Source: Chitinophaga vietnamensis (GTDB taxonomy: Bacteria > Bacteroidota > Bacteroidia > Chitinophagales > Chitinophagaceae). From it: a DNA stretch of 64,000 nt. The stretch covers positions 298,384-362,383 of the forward strand of contig NZ_CABHMS010000008.1 in NCBI RefSeq assembly GCF_902167635.1, in the 5' to 3' direction. Positions 1-9,470 of the stretch are shown piece after piece. Each line of letters starts with the position of its first letter. Position 1 is the stretch's first letter. The notes under the pieces were generated by a model. The model ran no database searches, had not been told where the DNA came from, and saw only the letters and a program-made list of their open reading frames with translations. Both the position numbers and the translations under genes were made by a program.

Positions 1-1
1 A

Positions 2-1612
2 GGGCAGATTATTGAACACCATTATCGGTTTCAGGAGATAGAATCCAATCTCATAGGCACATTTACGCCGAAATTGCGTAACCCTGATTTCGGTTTCAAA
101 GGCATCCTCGGTCATAGTGTGAACCAGCGAACTACCAGTCAGCAAATCGCCACCGGTAAAAGCATAGTGGTACCAGGCATTTACACACTGTCCAATACTA
201 AAAATTTATTGCCATCAGGAGATGTGTTTGTTAGGAGAAGATTATGGGGCATCTTTGGAGAAATAGACCTGGACTATAAAAAATGGCTGTTCCTCCTTGT
301 TACCGGTCGTAACGACTGGTCATCGACACTGGCGCCGAACAATCGTAGTTATTTTTATCCTAGCGTAGCCGCATCCTTCATTTTCACAGACGCATTGAAG
401 ATGAACAGCAAGGTGCTCACCTTTGGTAAGATCCGCGCCAGTTGGGCGAAAGTTGGACGTGATGCCGACCCTTACTCGCTGGCAAGTACCTTTTCTGTGA
501 ATGCGCCTTTCCTCGGGCAATCCGGTGTAATGCAGAGCCCTACAGCAGGTAACGTCAAGCTCAAACCAGAATTTACGCAGGATTATGAAGTGGGCGCCAC
601 ACTGGAATTTTTCGACAGGCGGATCGCGCTCGATGCTGCGTATTACATGCGTAACTCCACTAACCAGATCGCGCCGCTTACATTGCCGCCGTCTTCCGGC
701 TATGGACAAGTGTTTGACAACTATGGTAAGTTAACGAACAAAGGTGTGGAGATAGATCTGAACGTAATACCGGTGAAAACAAAAGATCTCACCTGGAGCC
801 TCCATTGGGTATTCACCAAGAACAAGAGTGAAGTGAAGGAACTGAAGCCCGGCATTGTGCGCCTGCCGCTGTCGGGCGTGCTGGATGCGCTTAGTCCCTA
901 CCTGGAAGCAGGCAAGCCGTATGGCTATCTGCGCGGCACCGTTGATGCGCGCGACAAAGATGGCTCTTTACTGATCGATCCTAAAACCGGTTTATTGATC
1001 CGTGCACTGAATCAGGATATGGTTGGTGATCCTAACCCGGATTTCAAAACAGGGTTAAGCACTTCCCTGAACTATAAAGGACTTTTTGTAAATGTGCTTT
1101 TTGACCTCACCAGGGGCGGTGATATCTATTCTGTTACTACCAGCTCTTTGCTGGGACGAGGCGTTACAAAAGATACCAAAGACCGCGAGAACGTATTTGT
1201 GATCCCGGGTTATTATGGTGATGTGAACTCGCCAGGCACGCCGCTGCTGGATGCCAAAGGCCAGCGTATTCCGAATACTACACAGATCAGCAACTTTGAA
1301 TTATTCTTCGGAGAAACCTTCGCTATCAACTCGGCTACTGAATGGAACGTGTATGACGCCACTGTATGGACTTTCCGCGAAGCGACATTAGGTTATGATT
1401 TCCCGAAATCATGGTTTAGCAAAACGTTTATCGGCGGACTGACCGTTACACTCACCGGCCGTAATCTCTGGTATGTTGCGCCTAATATGCCGAAGTATAC
1501 GCACTTCAATCCAGAGGTGGGTAGCTTTGGCTCTACCAATGTGCAGGGTATTGAATTGTCTGGCGCCCCTACCACACGCCGTTTTGGTGCGAATGTGAAA
1601 GTGACCTTCTAG
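2..1612 (+). CDS. SusC/RagA-type TonB-linked outer-membrane protein, C-terminal part
   Basis: This is the last 536 codons of a SusC-type barrel that imports oligomeric nutrients across the outer membrane using TonB energy, normally with a SusD lid. The reading frame is open from base 2, so the gene begins before the window and the signal peptide, carboxypeptidase-like domain and plug are missing here. Family marks visible are 'TGRNDWSSTLAPNN' followed by 'SYFYPS' in the barrel, 'LTGRNLWYVAP' near the end, and the terminal strand 'RRFGANVKVTF' ending in phenylalanine, as expected for BAM-dependent barrels. A SusD-like gene follows after 24 bases. The family is clear; the substrate cannot be told. 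Confidence 0.93.
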   Translation, partial: GQIIEHHYRFQEIESNLIGTFTPKLRNPDFGFKGILGHSVNQRTTSQQIATGKSIVVPGIYTLSNTKNLLPSGDVFVRRRLWGIFGEIDLDYKKWLFLLVTGRNDWSSTLAPNNRSYFYPSVAASFIFTDALKMNSKVLTFGKIRASWAKVGRDADPYSLASTFSVNAPFLGQSGVMQSPTAGNVKLKPEFTQDYEVGATLEFFDRRIALDAAYYMRNSTNQIAPLTLPPSSGYGQVFDNYGKLTNKGVEIDLNVIPVKTKDLTWSLHWVFTKNKSEVKELKPGIVRLPLSGVLDALSPYLEAGKPYGYLRGTVDARDKDGSLLIDPKTGLLIRALNQDMVGDPNPDFKTGLSTSLNYKGLFVNVLFDLTRGGDIYSVTTSSLLGRGVTKDTKDRENVFVIPGYYGDVNSPGTPLLDAKGQRIPNTTQISNFELFFGETFAINSATEWNVYDATVWTFREATLGYDFPKSWFSKTFIGGLTVTLTGRNLWYVAPNMPKYTHFNPEVGSFGSTNVQGIELSGAPTTRRFGANVKVTF

Positions 1613-1636
1613 TATTCATGAAAAACTATTGAACCG

Positions 1637-3361
1637 ATGAAAAGACTAAGCTATATATTTCTGGGTGCACTAGTGGTCATGACCGCGTGCACGAAAAATT
1701 TTCTCGATATCAATACGGATCCCAATAATCCGACAAAAGTATCGCTGGTGCAACTGCTGCCGTCTACAGAGCAGGGGCTCGCATACGCGCTGGGCTTCAG
1801 TAACAGCGGAAGGGGGGCGATCGGTTTGACGGAAGTGCTGGCGGTGTACATGCATCAGGTAACGGTACGCGAATCGCAGGACCAGTATGGAGCTAACGGG
1901 AGCCAGTTTGATATCAACGGCTCCTGGTCGCAGTTTTATAGCTCGCAGGGAGCAACTTCATCCAGTGACATTATAGGTACGATGGAAAATCTGAACGTGC
2001 TGATCAGGTTGGCCGAACAACAGGATAACCGCATCTATGCTGGTATTGGCAAGGTGCTGAAAGCGTATGGCGTAAGTCAGTTTGTGGATGCCTTTGCCGA
2101 TGTGCCTTTTTCACAAGCGAATCAATATGCTACAAGTGGTGTGCGTTATCCGAAGTTCGACAAAGGACAGGATATCTATCCGCAATTATTTGCCATGCTC
2201 GACAGCGCCATTGCCGATCTTACAAATACAACATCCAGGAATGCGCTGAAACCCGGTTCAGATGATGTTTTCTACGGAGGGAGTGTAACGCAATGGGTAA
2301 AATGCGCTAACTCCATCAAACTGAAATTGTATAACCAGGTAAGGTTGGTGCAAGATGTTTCTGCTAACGTTACGGCATTGGTAAATGGGGGTAAATTGTT
2401 CAGTAAAACTACTGATGGCTTCATGATGAAATATGGATCTGGCGTGGCTCCTGACGATCGGAACCCGGGGTTCAGCGAGTATTATGCAACGCAAAAAACA
2501 CATTATCAAAGCCCCTGGTTTTATGAAATATTGAGAGGATATAATCCGAAAATATTTACTGGTATAAAAGATCCCAGGATTCCTTACTATTTCTTTAATC
2601 AGAACTCCGCTACCGGTGCAGCACAAAATGGAACGGATTACCGCGACAGCGCCTTCATTTCTATCCTCTTTGGTTCTGTTGGCCCCAACCGTGATAAGTC
2701 GCAGGATAATAGTTTGACTGTATTCGGTATGTATCCTGTAGGTGGCCGTTATGATGATGGCAACCCACAGGTTGTGAAATCTACCAGCGGGACAGGCGCG
2801 GCGCCATTACGTTTGCTGACCTATGCAGATGTGCTTTATATAGAAGCTGAATTGATGAATGCCGGTGTGTTGGCTGGTGATCCCCGCTCAAAGTTGAAGG
2901 CGGCCATGCAGGAATCATTTGCAACAGTAGATTATGTAGTGTCGTTGGCGAAAGGAGGTCAGAGTGTGCCAACGTTGGTGGGTGCAAGCAGCGCAGATTA
3001 TATCAACAAGATACTGGCGGTATATGATGCGCGTATAACAACAGCAGACAAGCTGGAGGTGATCATGACAGAAAAATGGATACAGAGTTTTGGGTTCAGT
3101 TGCGATCAGTATACAGATTACCGTCGTACAGGATACCCTGTGTTATTCAATCCTAACGATCCGTCGCAGGCGCCGGGAGGTTTTTTCCAACCACCATTAG
3201 CGGGGGACCCAAGTATTCCCGGCCCACAGGCAAAAGTGAAGGTAGTATTGGGGAGGAAATATCCCTTATCACTGCCATGGCCTACAAATGAGCTGAACGT
3301 AAATCCTAATGCTCCTGCACAGAAACAGCCTGATGCCACTCCGGTATTCTGGCGTAAGTAG
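1637..3361 (+). CDS. SusD/RagB-like nutrient-binding outer-membrane lipoprotein
   Basis: A 574-residue surface lipoprotein expected to form the lid over the preceding SusC barrel and capture its substrate. It starts with a lipoprotein signal peptide whose lipobox ends at Cys18 ('VVMTAC'). The sequence 'DINTDPNNP' just after it and the overall pattern fit the SusD-like_2 branch rather than classical SusD_RagB. The remainder is helix-rich, with a late 'YADVLYIEAEL' segment that resembles the TPR-like helices of the family. It lies 24 bases after the partial SusC and 20 bases before another lipoprotein gene, so the three are probably co-transcribed. The binding specificity is unknown. Confidence 0.92.
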   Translation: MKRLSYIFLGALVVMTACTKNFLDINTDPNNPTKVSLVQLLPSTEQGLAYALGFSNSGRGAIGLTEVLAVYMHQVTVRESQDQYGANGSQFDINGSWSQFYSSQGATSSSDIIGTMENLNVLIRLAEQQDNRIYAGIGKVLKAYGVSQFVDAFADVPFSQANQYATSGVRYPKFDKGQDIYPQLFAMLDSAIADLTNTTSRNALKPGSDDVFYGGSVTQWVKCANSIKLKLYNQVRLVQDVSANVTALVNGGKLFSKTTDGFMMKYGSGVAPDDRNPGFSEYYATQKTHYQSPWFYEILRGYNPKIFTGIKDPRIPYYFFNQNSATGAAQNGTDYRDSAFISILFGSVGPNRDKSQDNSLTVFGMYPVGGRYDDGNPQVVKSTSGTGAAPLRLLTYADVLYIEAELMNAGVLAGDPRSKLKAAMQESFATVDYVVSLAKGGQSVPTLVGASSADYINKILAVYDARITTADKLEVIMTEKWIQSFGFSCDQYTDYRRTGYPVLFNPNDPSQAPGGFFQPPLAGDPSIPGPQAKVKVVLGRKYPLSLPWPTNELNVNPNAPAQKQPDATPVFWRK

Positions 3362-3381
3362 AAACAATAAAATCTGTATGT

Positions 3382-4284
3382 ATGAAGAAGATAAAAAGCC
3401 TGATAATAGTGGTTCTTGGGATATGCGTGTTTTATGCTTGCCGTAAGAACGATAACCCCAAGTTGCCCGATGGTATTGCGAAGGGCGTGATGCCACAATT
3501 GACACAGGATACCACTGGAGATATCCTGATACAGGATATGACCAAATTCAAAACCAGTTTTAATCTCGGTCTATATTTTCCATCCGGTCCCAAGCCGCAG
3601 AAAATGGATGTAAGGGTAGTGATGAATAACAAATATAACAATGTAAAAACATTGCAGGCGGGCGTTACCACCTTCCCTACCCAGATACAGATTACCGGGC
3701 CGCAACTGGCGCAACTATTTGCTTTAGATCCTGCCACTGTGCCTTCGGGCACAACATTTACGGTAGCGCCGGATGTGACTACACAGGATGGAAAAACGTA
3801 TCCCGCTTTCAATTATGGCGTGAATGGTACGGATACCTTCCTGATTTCTCCTTATGGCGGTGATGTAAATAATTTCCCCGGTGCGGTATTGAACTTGCAA
3901 TACACCAAGGTATGTCCGTTGAATATGCATGCTTTTGGTAATGAAACTACGGGTGTGCCGCTTACGGTTGTGGATAATGATTTCTGGGGCGCCACTTATT
4001 CGGTACAGGGCACGCTGGATCCTGCGGATAGCACAACGTTGATACTTACAGGTTGGGTGCAGGATCCTGGCGCAGTAGTGAAGGTAAAAGTTAATCCGCG
4101 AACGCAGGGGGCTACAGTTGCCAAGCAGATATATCTGCCTATACTGCCCGGTACTTCATATCATAATCCGGCTGTGGCAGGCAGCGGAAAAGTGAATGCC
4201 TGCAATAATTCTATTTCGCTTACATTGACCAATACAGTTACCGAGGGCAGCTTTGGTACAGCGAATGTGGTTATCAAGCGTTGA
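3382..4284 (+). CDS. Accessory surface lipoprotein of the first SusC/SusD locus
   Basis: A 300-residue lipoprotein with signal peptide and lipobox ending at Cys20 ('CVFYAC'). I do not recognise a catalytic domain. The mature part looks beta-rich, with many short Thr/Val/Gly strands, and resembles the substrate-binding or DUF1735-like proteins often found third in such operons. It starts 20 bases after the SusD-like gene and is followed 30 bases later by a strong terminator, so it is the last gene of the unit. The most likely role is an extra glycan- or peptide-binding surface protein; this rests on position and the lipobox only. Confidence 0.8.
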   Translation: MKKIKSLIIVVLGICVFYACRKNDNPKLPDGIAKGVMPQLTQDTTGDILIQDMTKFKTSFNLGLYFPSGPKPQKMDVRVVMNNKYNNVKTLQAGVTTFPTQIQITGPQLAQLFALDPATVPSGTTFTVAPDVTTQDGKTYPAFNYGVNGTDTFLISPYGGDVNNFPGAVLNLQYTKVCPLNMHAFGNETTGVPLTVVDNDFWGATYSVQGTLDPADSTTLILTGWVQDPGAVVKVKVNPRTQGATVAKQIYLPILPGTSYHNPAVAGSGKVNACNNSISLTLTNTVTEGSFGTANVVIKR

Positions 4285-4314
4285 GTACAAAAATAGCGTA
4301 GAGCCGTATATGTT

Positions 4315-4352
4315 AGGAGTGCGATTGCATTGCAGTCGCACTCCTTATTTTA
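4315..4352 (+). terminator. Rho-independent terminator of the first SusC/SusD operon
   Basis: A perfect 10-bp stem, AGGAGTGCGA pairing with TCGCACTCCT across an 11-base loop, is followed by TATTTTATA. It lies 30 bases after the accessory lipoprotein stop codon. Confidence 0.85.
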
Positions 4353-4376
4353 TACTTATCAAGCCTTAATATACAT

Positions 4377-4406
4377 TTTGCAGTCGGTTTAAAAATAGTA
4401 TCTTAG
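4377..4406 (+). promoter_or_regulatory. Candidate Bacteroidota promoter upstream of second SusC
   Basis: TTTG at 4377-4380 is separated by 18 bases from TATCTTAG at 4399-4406, one mismatch from the TAnnTTTG -7 consensus. It would give a leader of about 300 bases that contains the direct repeat at 4446-4489. The call is by motif only. Confidence 0.35.
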
Positions 4407-4445
4407 TTGTATCACCAAGTACTTTTTAATTTTCCTATATTGCAT

Positions 4446-4489
4446 AACTTTTAAACCAAAATTCTAGAACTTTTAAACCGAAATCTAAG
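4446..4489 (+). repeat. 22-bp tandem direct repeat, possible regulator site
   Basis: Two adjoining 22-base copies, 4446-4467 and 4468-4489, share AACTTTTAAACC followed by a purine, AA and a TCTA-like end. The 22-base period places both copies on nearly the same face of the helix. This suits binding by two protomers of a direct-repeat regulator, such as a LytTR-type response regulator or the regulator of a hybrid two-component system. It is absent from the other SusC leader in the window. Confidence 0.6.
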
Positions 4490-4715
4490 TCTATATTGGT
4501 AGTGCGTTGTTATAGTTGACTTACCTTCAAGAGATCGTTTAAAGACCTATACTATTTTGAATGATTGATTCTGCCAACACAACCTGTAGGACGGTAGCAA
4601 ATTCAATTTTTTCGATAGGACAGTAATGTAACCCGAGGTCAAGTCTGCTGTGGTTTGAGATGTTCATGTTGTTATTCCAAGTTCACTGAAAATCAATATC
4701 AAATCTAAATTGCTT

Positions 4716-7700
4716 ATGAAAAGAGGACTACTCTTATGGCTGTTCGTGGCCATCAGCGTCTTGCACGCTTACGCACAATCACGAACGATCAAAGGCAAAG
4801 TAACTGATGCCCAGGATGGGACACCGCTGCAAGGGGTAAATGTGGTGGTGAAAGGTACGTCGAACGGGACTGTTACCGGACCTGACGGTACCTATAAACT
4901 GGAAGTGCCCTCCAACGCAGTACTTGTTTTTACATTTGTTGGATATACGCCGGAGACGGCCGCGGCAAACAAGGATAACATCAATATGCGTCTCGCGCTG
5001 GATAACAAACAGCTGGGAGAAGTAGTTGTAACCGCCTTGGGTGTTACCCGTGAGAAGAAAGCCCTGGGTTACTCCGTGGGTACAGTGAAATCTGATGAAC
5101 TGGTGCGTGGCGCCAACCCCAATCTGGCCACCGCTATCCAGGGTAAAGTATCCGGTGTGGAAGTAAGGCCTTCCAGCGGTATGCCAGGTGCATCGGCGCA
5201 GATTTTTATCCGTGGTGCGCGTTTCTTTGATGGTGACAATACACCTTTGTACGTTGTGGATGGCATGCCTATCAGCAGTACTCCTGACTATGCTGTGGGT
5301 GGTAATGGTGTAACTGGTACCGACTTCTCCGGTCGTTCAATTGATATCGATCCAAACGATATCGAATCTATCGATGTATTGAAAGGCCAGGCTGCATCTG
5401 CTCTCTATGGTACAAGGGCCGCCAATGGCGTTATCATGATCACTACCAAGAGCGGTAAGAATGTGAAGAAGGGTAAACCAGTGATCAATGTAGCATCTAA
5501 CTACCAGTTTGATAACATTTCAAGACTGCCTGATCTGCAAACTACCTATGCACAAGGAGGTGGAAATGTTTATAAGAACTTCGTTTCTTCTTCCTGGGGG
5601 CCTGAGATCAGCGGATTGGCCGACGATCCAAAATTTGGTGGTAATGTACCTAACCAATACAATAACAATAACCCTACCGATGCTACCAAAGGCCGCTTCT
5701 GGAGCCCTCAGGCGCAGGCCTGGCTGGTTCCGACGGCGCACAGAAATGCCAAGGAATTCTTCCAGCAAGGTTTCACCTCCAATACTTCACTCAACCTGTC
5801 GCAAGCCAATAACTTTGGTAACTATTCTATCGGTTTCGGTGCTACTAACCAGAAAGGTATTGTGCCTGTCACCGGTATGAAAAGGTACAATGCGAAATTC
5901 GCGGGTAACTTTGATGTGAGCCCTAAAGTGAAAGTAGGTACTAGCTTAAATTTGTCCACAGTAAGTATTGATAAACTGCCTACTGGTAACAATAGTATCC
6001 TGTTTGAGATTTATGGCGCACCTCCCAGCTACGATATGAAAAATACTCCTTTTGCTGAAAAGGATAATCCATACAAACAGATTACTTATCGTCCTGGTAA
6101 CTTCGATAATCCATATTGGTCTAACGTAAATAACTCTTTCAACGAGAAAACCAAACGTTTCTTCGGTAATGCTTACATCAGCTACGATCCGTTCAAAGAC
6201 CTGAACATCAGATACCAGCTGGGTACCGATATTTATACTACCGATATGGAAGAAGTTTACGAACTAGGCTCTGCTGCCACAGCAGGTCAGACCTTCTTTG
6301 CCAGTGTGCCTTCACCGAACGTACCAGGTGGCGGTAGCATCATCAACCGCTCTTTCATCAACCGTACATTGAACTCATTGTTGAATCTTACCTATACCAA
6401 ACAGCTGGGCAGTGATTTTAAACTGACCATACTGGTGGGTAATGAGGTGAATGATAATGTTACACGTGCGATGACACAAACTGGTAAAGGGTTCAATATC
6501 GGCGGTTATCACAACATGAATAATACAGCTGTACAAACCGGTGTTGAAAGTAAATTCCGTAGCAGAAGAGTAGCATTCTATGGCAATGCCAGCCTGGATT
6601 GGAAAAGAATGCTCTACTTGAACATTACAACCCGTAATGAATATGTATCTACTATGCCTCAAGGTGGCCGTTCTTTCCTTTTCCCGTCTGCATCTTTGGC
6701 ATGGGTAGTGAGTGAACTGCCTTCTCTGCAGGATAAAGATATCTACGCAAAAGTTCGCGCATCTGTGGCCCAGGTGGGAACTGTGGGTGCTTACATGGAA
6801 GAAGTATATACCAAGCACAGTTCTGGTAGTGGTTTCTTCGGTGGAGGCCATGGTATCATCTTCCCATTCAACAACGTAGTGGCTTACAGACCCAATTCAA
6901 CACTGTATGATAAGAATCTTAAAGCGCAGAATACACAGTCTATTGAATTAGGCGCTGAGTTAGGTTTCTTTAAGAACCGTATCGGTCTGGAATATACTTA
7001 CACCAGACAGAACACCATCGATCAGATCTTCTCCATTCCCATGGCAGGATCTACTGGTTACAGCGCTATTGTGAGAAACGGCGGACAGATGTCCAGCGAT
7101 GTGCATGAGATAATGCTGAAAACAACACCAGTGAAAACCAGGAACCTGGAGTGGAACTTGAACGTGTCTTACACCAAGGTCATCAACAAAGTTATTAAGC
7201 TTGCAGAAGGTGTTGAGAACATCTATTTGGGTGGCTTTACTGATCCGCAGGTGCGTGCAGCCATTGGTTACACTTATCCTGCTATCTATGGTATCTCTTT
7301 CGCTCGTAATAAAGAAGGCAAAATGATGCTGGATGACGATGGCATGCCTATCGCGGGTGATGAAGCGGTGATAGGTACTGTAACACCTGATTTTATCGCC
7401 AGTTTCAGCACTTCTCTTCGTTATAAATTCCTGCGCTTAAGCGCATTGGTTGATTGGAAGAAGGGTGGTCAGATGTATTCTGGCGCCAACAGGTTGATTG
7501 ATCTGTATGGTACCTCTAAGAAAACAGAAGGCCGTAATACCATGGAAGTTTTCTATCCTGGTGTGAAAGCATCTACAGTTAAGCCTGATGGTACTGGTGG
7601 TGATCCTAATACGACTGTTATTAAAGGAAGAGATAATATTGAATTCCTCTACAATCAGCTGCTGGGTGGAATTGACGAGGCGCACATCTATGGAACGTCT

Positions 7701-7940
7701 TTCGTAAAACTCCGTGAGATTGCACTGAACATCGACCTGCCACAAAGCATTTGTGCAAAAACAAAAGTGATCAAAGCCGCTTCCTTGTCAGTATCAGCGC
7801 GTAACATCCTGCTGTGGACAGAGCTGCCTAACTTCGATCCTGAATCTTCTCAGGGTAATGGTAACATGCAGGGTGGTTTCGACTATATGTCATTGCCGCA
7901 AACCCGTAGCTTTGGTTTAGGTCTTAACCTTACTTTCTAA
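4716..7940 (+). CDS. SusC/RagA-type TonB-linked outer-membrane protein
   Basis: A complete 1074-residue SusC-type transporter. Residues 1-21 are a signal peptide ending in 'HAYAQ'. About 24-105 is a carboxypeptidase-like regulatory domain ('GKVTDAQDGTPLQGV', 'PDGTYKL'). About 110-240 is the plug, with 'PLYVVDGMPI' and 'ALYGTRAANGVIMITTKSG'. The rest is the 22-stranded barrel, ending 'LGLNLTF'. I chose the ATG at 4716 over a TTG six bases upstream because the signal peptide then matches that of the SusC at 9963 (MKRGLLLWLFVAIS versus MKKGLFLWLFMAIS). A SusD partner follows after 19 bases. The substrate is unknown and no glycoside hydrolase is nearby. Confidence 0.95.
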   Translation: MKRGLLLWLFVAISVLHAYAQSRTIKGKVTDAQDGTPLQGVNVVVKGTSNGTVTGPDGTYKLEVPSNAVLVFTFVGYTPETAAANKDNINMRLALDNKQLGEVVVTALGVTREKKALGYSVGTVKSDELVRGANPNLATAIQGKVSGVEVRPSSGMPGASAQIFIRGARFFDGDNTPLYVVDGMPISSTPDYAVGGNGVTGTDFSGRSIDIDPNDIESIDVLKGQAASALYGTRAANGVIMITTKSGKNVKKGKPVINVASNYQFDNISRLPDLQTTYAQGGGNVYKNFVSSSWGPEISGLADDPKFGGNVPNQYNNNNPTDATKGRFWSPQAQAWLVPTAHRNAKEFFQQGFTSNTSLNLSQANNFGNYSIGFGATNQKGIVPVTGMKRYNAKFAGNFDVSPKVKVGTSLNLSTVSIDKLPTGNNSILFEIYGAPPSYDMKNTPFAEKDNPYKQITYRPGNFDNPYWSNVNNSFNEKTKRFFGNAYISYDPFKDLNIRYQLGTDIYTTDMEEVYELGSAATAGQTFFASVPSPNVPGGGSIINRSFINRTLNSLLNLTYTKQLGSDFKLTILVGNEVNDNVTRAMTQTGKGFNIGGYHNMNNTAVQTGVESKFRSRRVAFYGNASLDWKRMLYLNITTRNEYVSTMPQGGRSFLFPSASLAWVVSELPSLQDKDIYAKVRASVAQVGTVGAYMEEVYTKHSSGSGFFGGGHGIIFPFNNVVAYRPNSTLYDKNLKAQNTQSIELGAELGFFKNRIGLEYTYTRQNTIDQIFSIPMAGSTGYSAIVRNGGQMSSDVHEIMLKTTPVKTRNLEWNLNVSYTKVINKVIKLAEGVENIYLGGFTDPQVRAAIGYTYPAIYGISFARNKEGKMMLDDDGMPIAGDEAVIGTVTPDFIASFSTSLRYKFLRLSALVDWKKGGQMYSGANRLIDLYGTSKKTEGRNTMEVFYPGVKASTVKPDGTGGDPNTTVIKGRDNIEFLYNQLLGGIDEAHIYGTSFVKLREIALNIDLPQSICAKTKVIKAASLSVSARNILLWTELPNFDPESSQGNGNMQGGFDYMSLPQTRSFGLGLNLTF

Positions 7941-7959
7941 TAACAAAAGCTGAATAATT

Positions 7960-9408
7960 ATGAAACATTGGAAATATATAACAGGATCTTTGTTGGCGCT
8001 ATCATTCTCCGCCTGCTCAGATAAAGTGATGAATGAAATCAACCGGGACCTGAATAACCCCAAGAATGTGGCAGCGGTGAATGAGATCCCGTCAGTGACT
8101 ACAGAAAGTGCTGTTGGTACAACGGGCACTGATCTGGCGTATTACGCATCCGTGTTCATTGAACAGAACTGCGGTAACTATGGTCAGATGCAAAGCGCTG
8201 ATAACAGAACACAAGTTACAGGTGGCGCATTGGGTAACAATAACTGGAACTCCATCTACGACAATCTGATGATATTGAAAGATATCATCAAGAAATGTTC
8301 TCCCGATGGTAGCGAGCCAAATAACAAACTCACCCTGGGTATCGCACAGGTATTGACAGCGTACAACCTCGCTATTGTTACTGATATGTGGGGACAAGTG
8401 CCTTTCTCTCAAGCTTTGAAAGGAGCAGGAAATTTTGAACCTACTTATGACAAACAACAGGATATCTACAAAAAAGTGATCCTGCCTTACCTGGACAGTG
8501 CGATTGCCAACTTCGCAAAACCTGTTACTCCTGACATAGTTACAGGGCTTGCTCCTGCGGACTTTATCTACAAAGGTGATGCTACCAAATGGACCAAAGC
8601 TGCCTGGAGTCTGAAAGCCAGGTACTATCTGCATATGAGAGCTGTTGACCCAACCGCCGATGATGCTGCACTTGCAGCCATCGCCAATGGGTTCGATAAT
8701 GCTTCATCTGAAATGCTGTTTAATGTTTATCAGCCAAACGTTGCTGCTGCCAATCCCTGGTATCTGTTCAATGTAGACAGGGCTGGTTACCTGGCAGTAG
8801 GCCGAACATTATATGACCTGATGAACAACCGTAAAGATCCGCGTATTCAGAACTACTTCACTTTGGTAGGCGGTACCGTGCAACCAGGACCTAATGGTAC
8901 TGCTAATCAAGGTAATTATTCTGTTTCCTTATTCTCTTCCACGTCAAGTAAGAACAAAGCGAAGTCAATGGTGGCTCCTACACCAATGATGACCTATCAC
9001 GAGTTGCTATTTATCCAGGCTGAAATCCTTGCCAGGAAGGGACAGGATTTTAAACCGGCACTGAAAGCCGCTATCATGGCTGCTTTTGCATATAGCGGTG
9101 CAACCGGTGGTGATGCTTACTACACCAACACGGTGCTGCCGCTGCTCGGCACTACCCAGGCAGACAACCTGAAAGAGATCATGACACAGAAGTATATCGC
9201 TTCTTATGAAGCCGAGTCTATTGAAGCCTATAACGATTACCGCAGAACAAGAATCCCAACACTGAACAATCCTTTCAATAACAACTCCGCTTATGGATTC
9301 GTGGAAAGATTCCCTTATCCTACCAGCGAAACCAGCTCCAACCCGAAAAATGTTCCTAAAGTGAACATCTTCAAAGACAAGATCTGGTGGGCAGGCGGTA
9401 CTGAATAA
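7960..9408 (+). CDS. SusD/RagB-like nutrient-binding lipoprotein
   Basis: A 482-residue partner of the SusC just upstream, expected to act as its surface lid and substrate binder. The lipoprotein signal peptide has its lipobox at Cys19 ('LSFSAC'). The segments 'EINRDLNNPKNV' and 'TAYNLAIVTDMWGQVPFSQAL' fit the SusD-like_2 branch, and 'MTYHELLFIQAEILARKG' is the late TPR-like helix pair. The spacing of 19 bases after SusC and the strong terminator 25 bases after the stop define a two-gene operon. Confidence 0.93.
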   Translation: MKHWKYITGSLLALSFSACSDKVMNEINRDLNNPKNVAAVNEIPSVTTESAVGTTGTDLAYYASVFIEQNCGNYGQMQSADNRTQVTGGALGNNNWNSIYDNLMILKDIIKKCSPDGSEPNNKLTLGIAQVLTAYNLAIVTDMWGQVPFSQALKGAGNFEPTYDKQQDIYKKVILPYLDSAIANFAKPVTPDIVTGLAPADFIYKGDATKWTKAAWSLKARYYLHMRAVDPTADDAALAAIANGFDNASSEMLFNVYQPNVAAANPWYLFNVDRAGYLAVGRTLYDLMNNRKDPRIQNYFTLVGGTVQPGPNGTANQGNYSVSLFSSTSSKNKAKSMVAPTPMMTYHELLFIQAEILARKGQDFKPALKAAIMAAFAYSGATGGDAYYTNTVLPLLGTTQADNLKEIMTQKYIASYEAESIEAYNDYRRTRIPTLNNPFNNNSAYGFVERFPYPTSETSSNPKNVPKVNIFKDKIWWAGGTE

Positions 9409-9432
9409 GTACACACTAATACCCGATAACTG

Positions 9433-9470
9433 AAAAAAGGATCGCTCATTTGAGCGATCCTTTTTGTTTT
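9433..9470 (+). terminator. Rho-independent terminator of the second SusC/SusD operon
   Basis: A perfect 14-bp stem (AAAAAGGATCGCTC with its complement, loop ATTT) runs into TTTTTGTTTTTT. It ends the operon 25 bases after the SusD stop codon. Confidence 0.93.

Larger units (their letters stand above)
4353..4715 (+). other. Leader and control region of the second SusC/SusD locus
   Basis: No gene is visible in these 363 bases. They hold a possible promoter (4377-4406), a 22-bp tandem direct repeat (4446-4489) and an A-rich stretch before the start codon without a Shine-Dalgarno sequence. The last 15 or so bases, ending in TTGCTTATGAA, closely match the bases before the third SusC gene at 9963. 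Confidence 0.6.
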
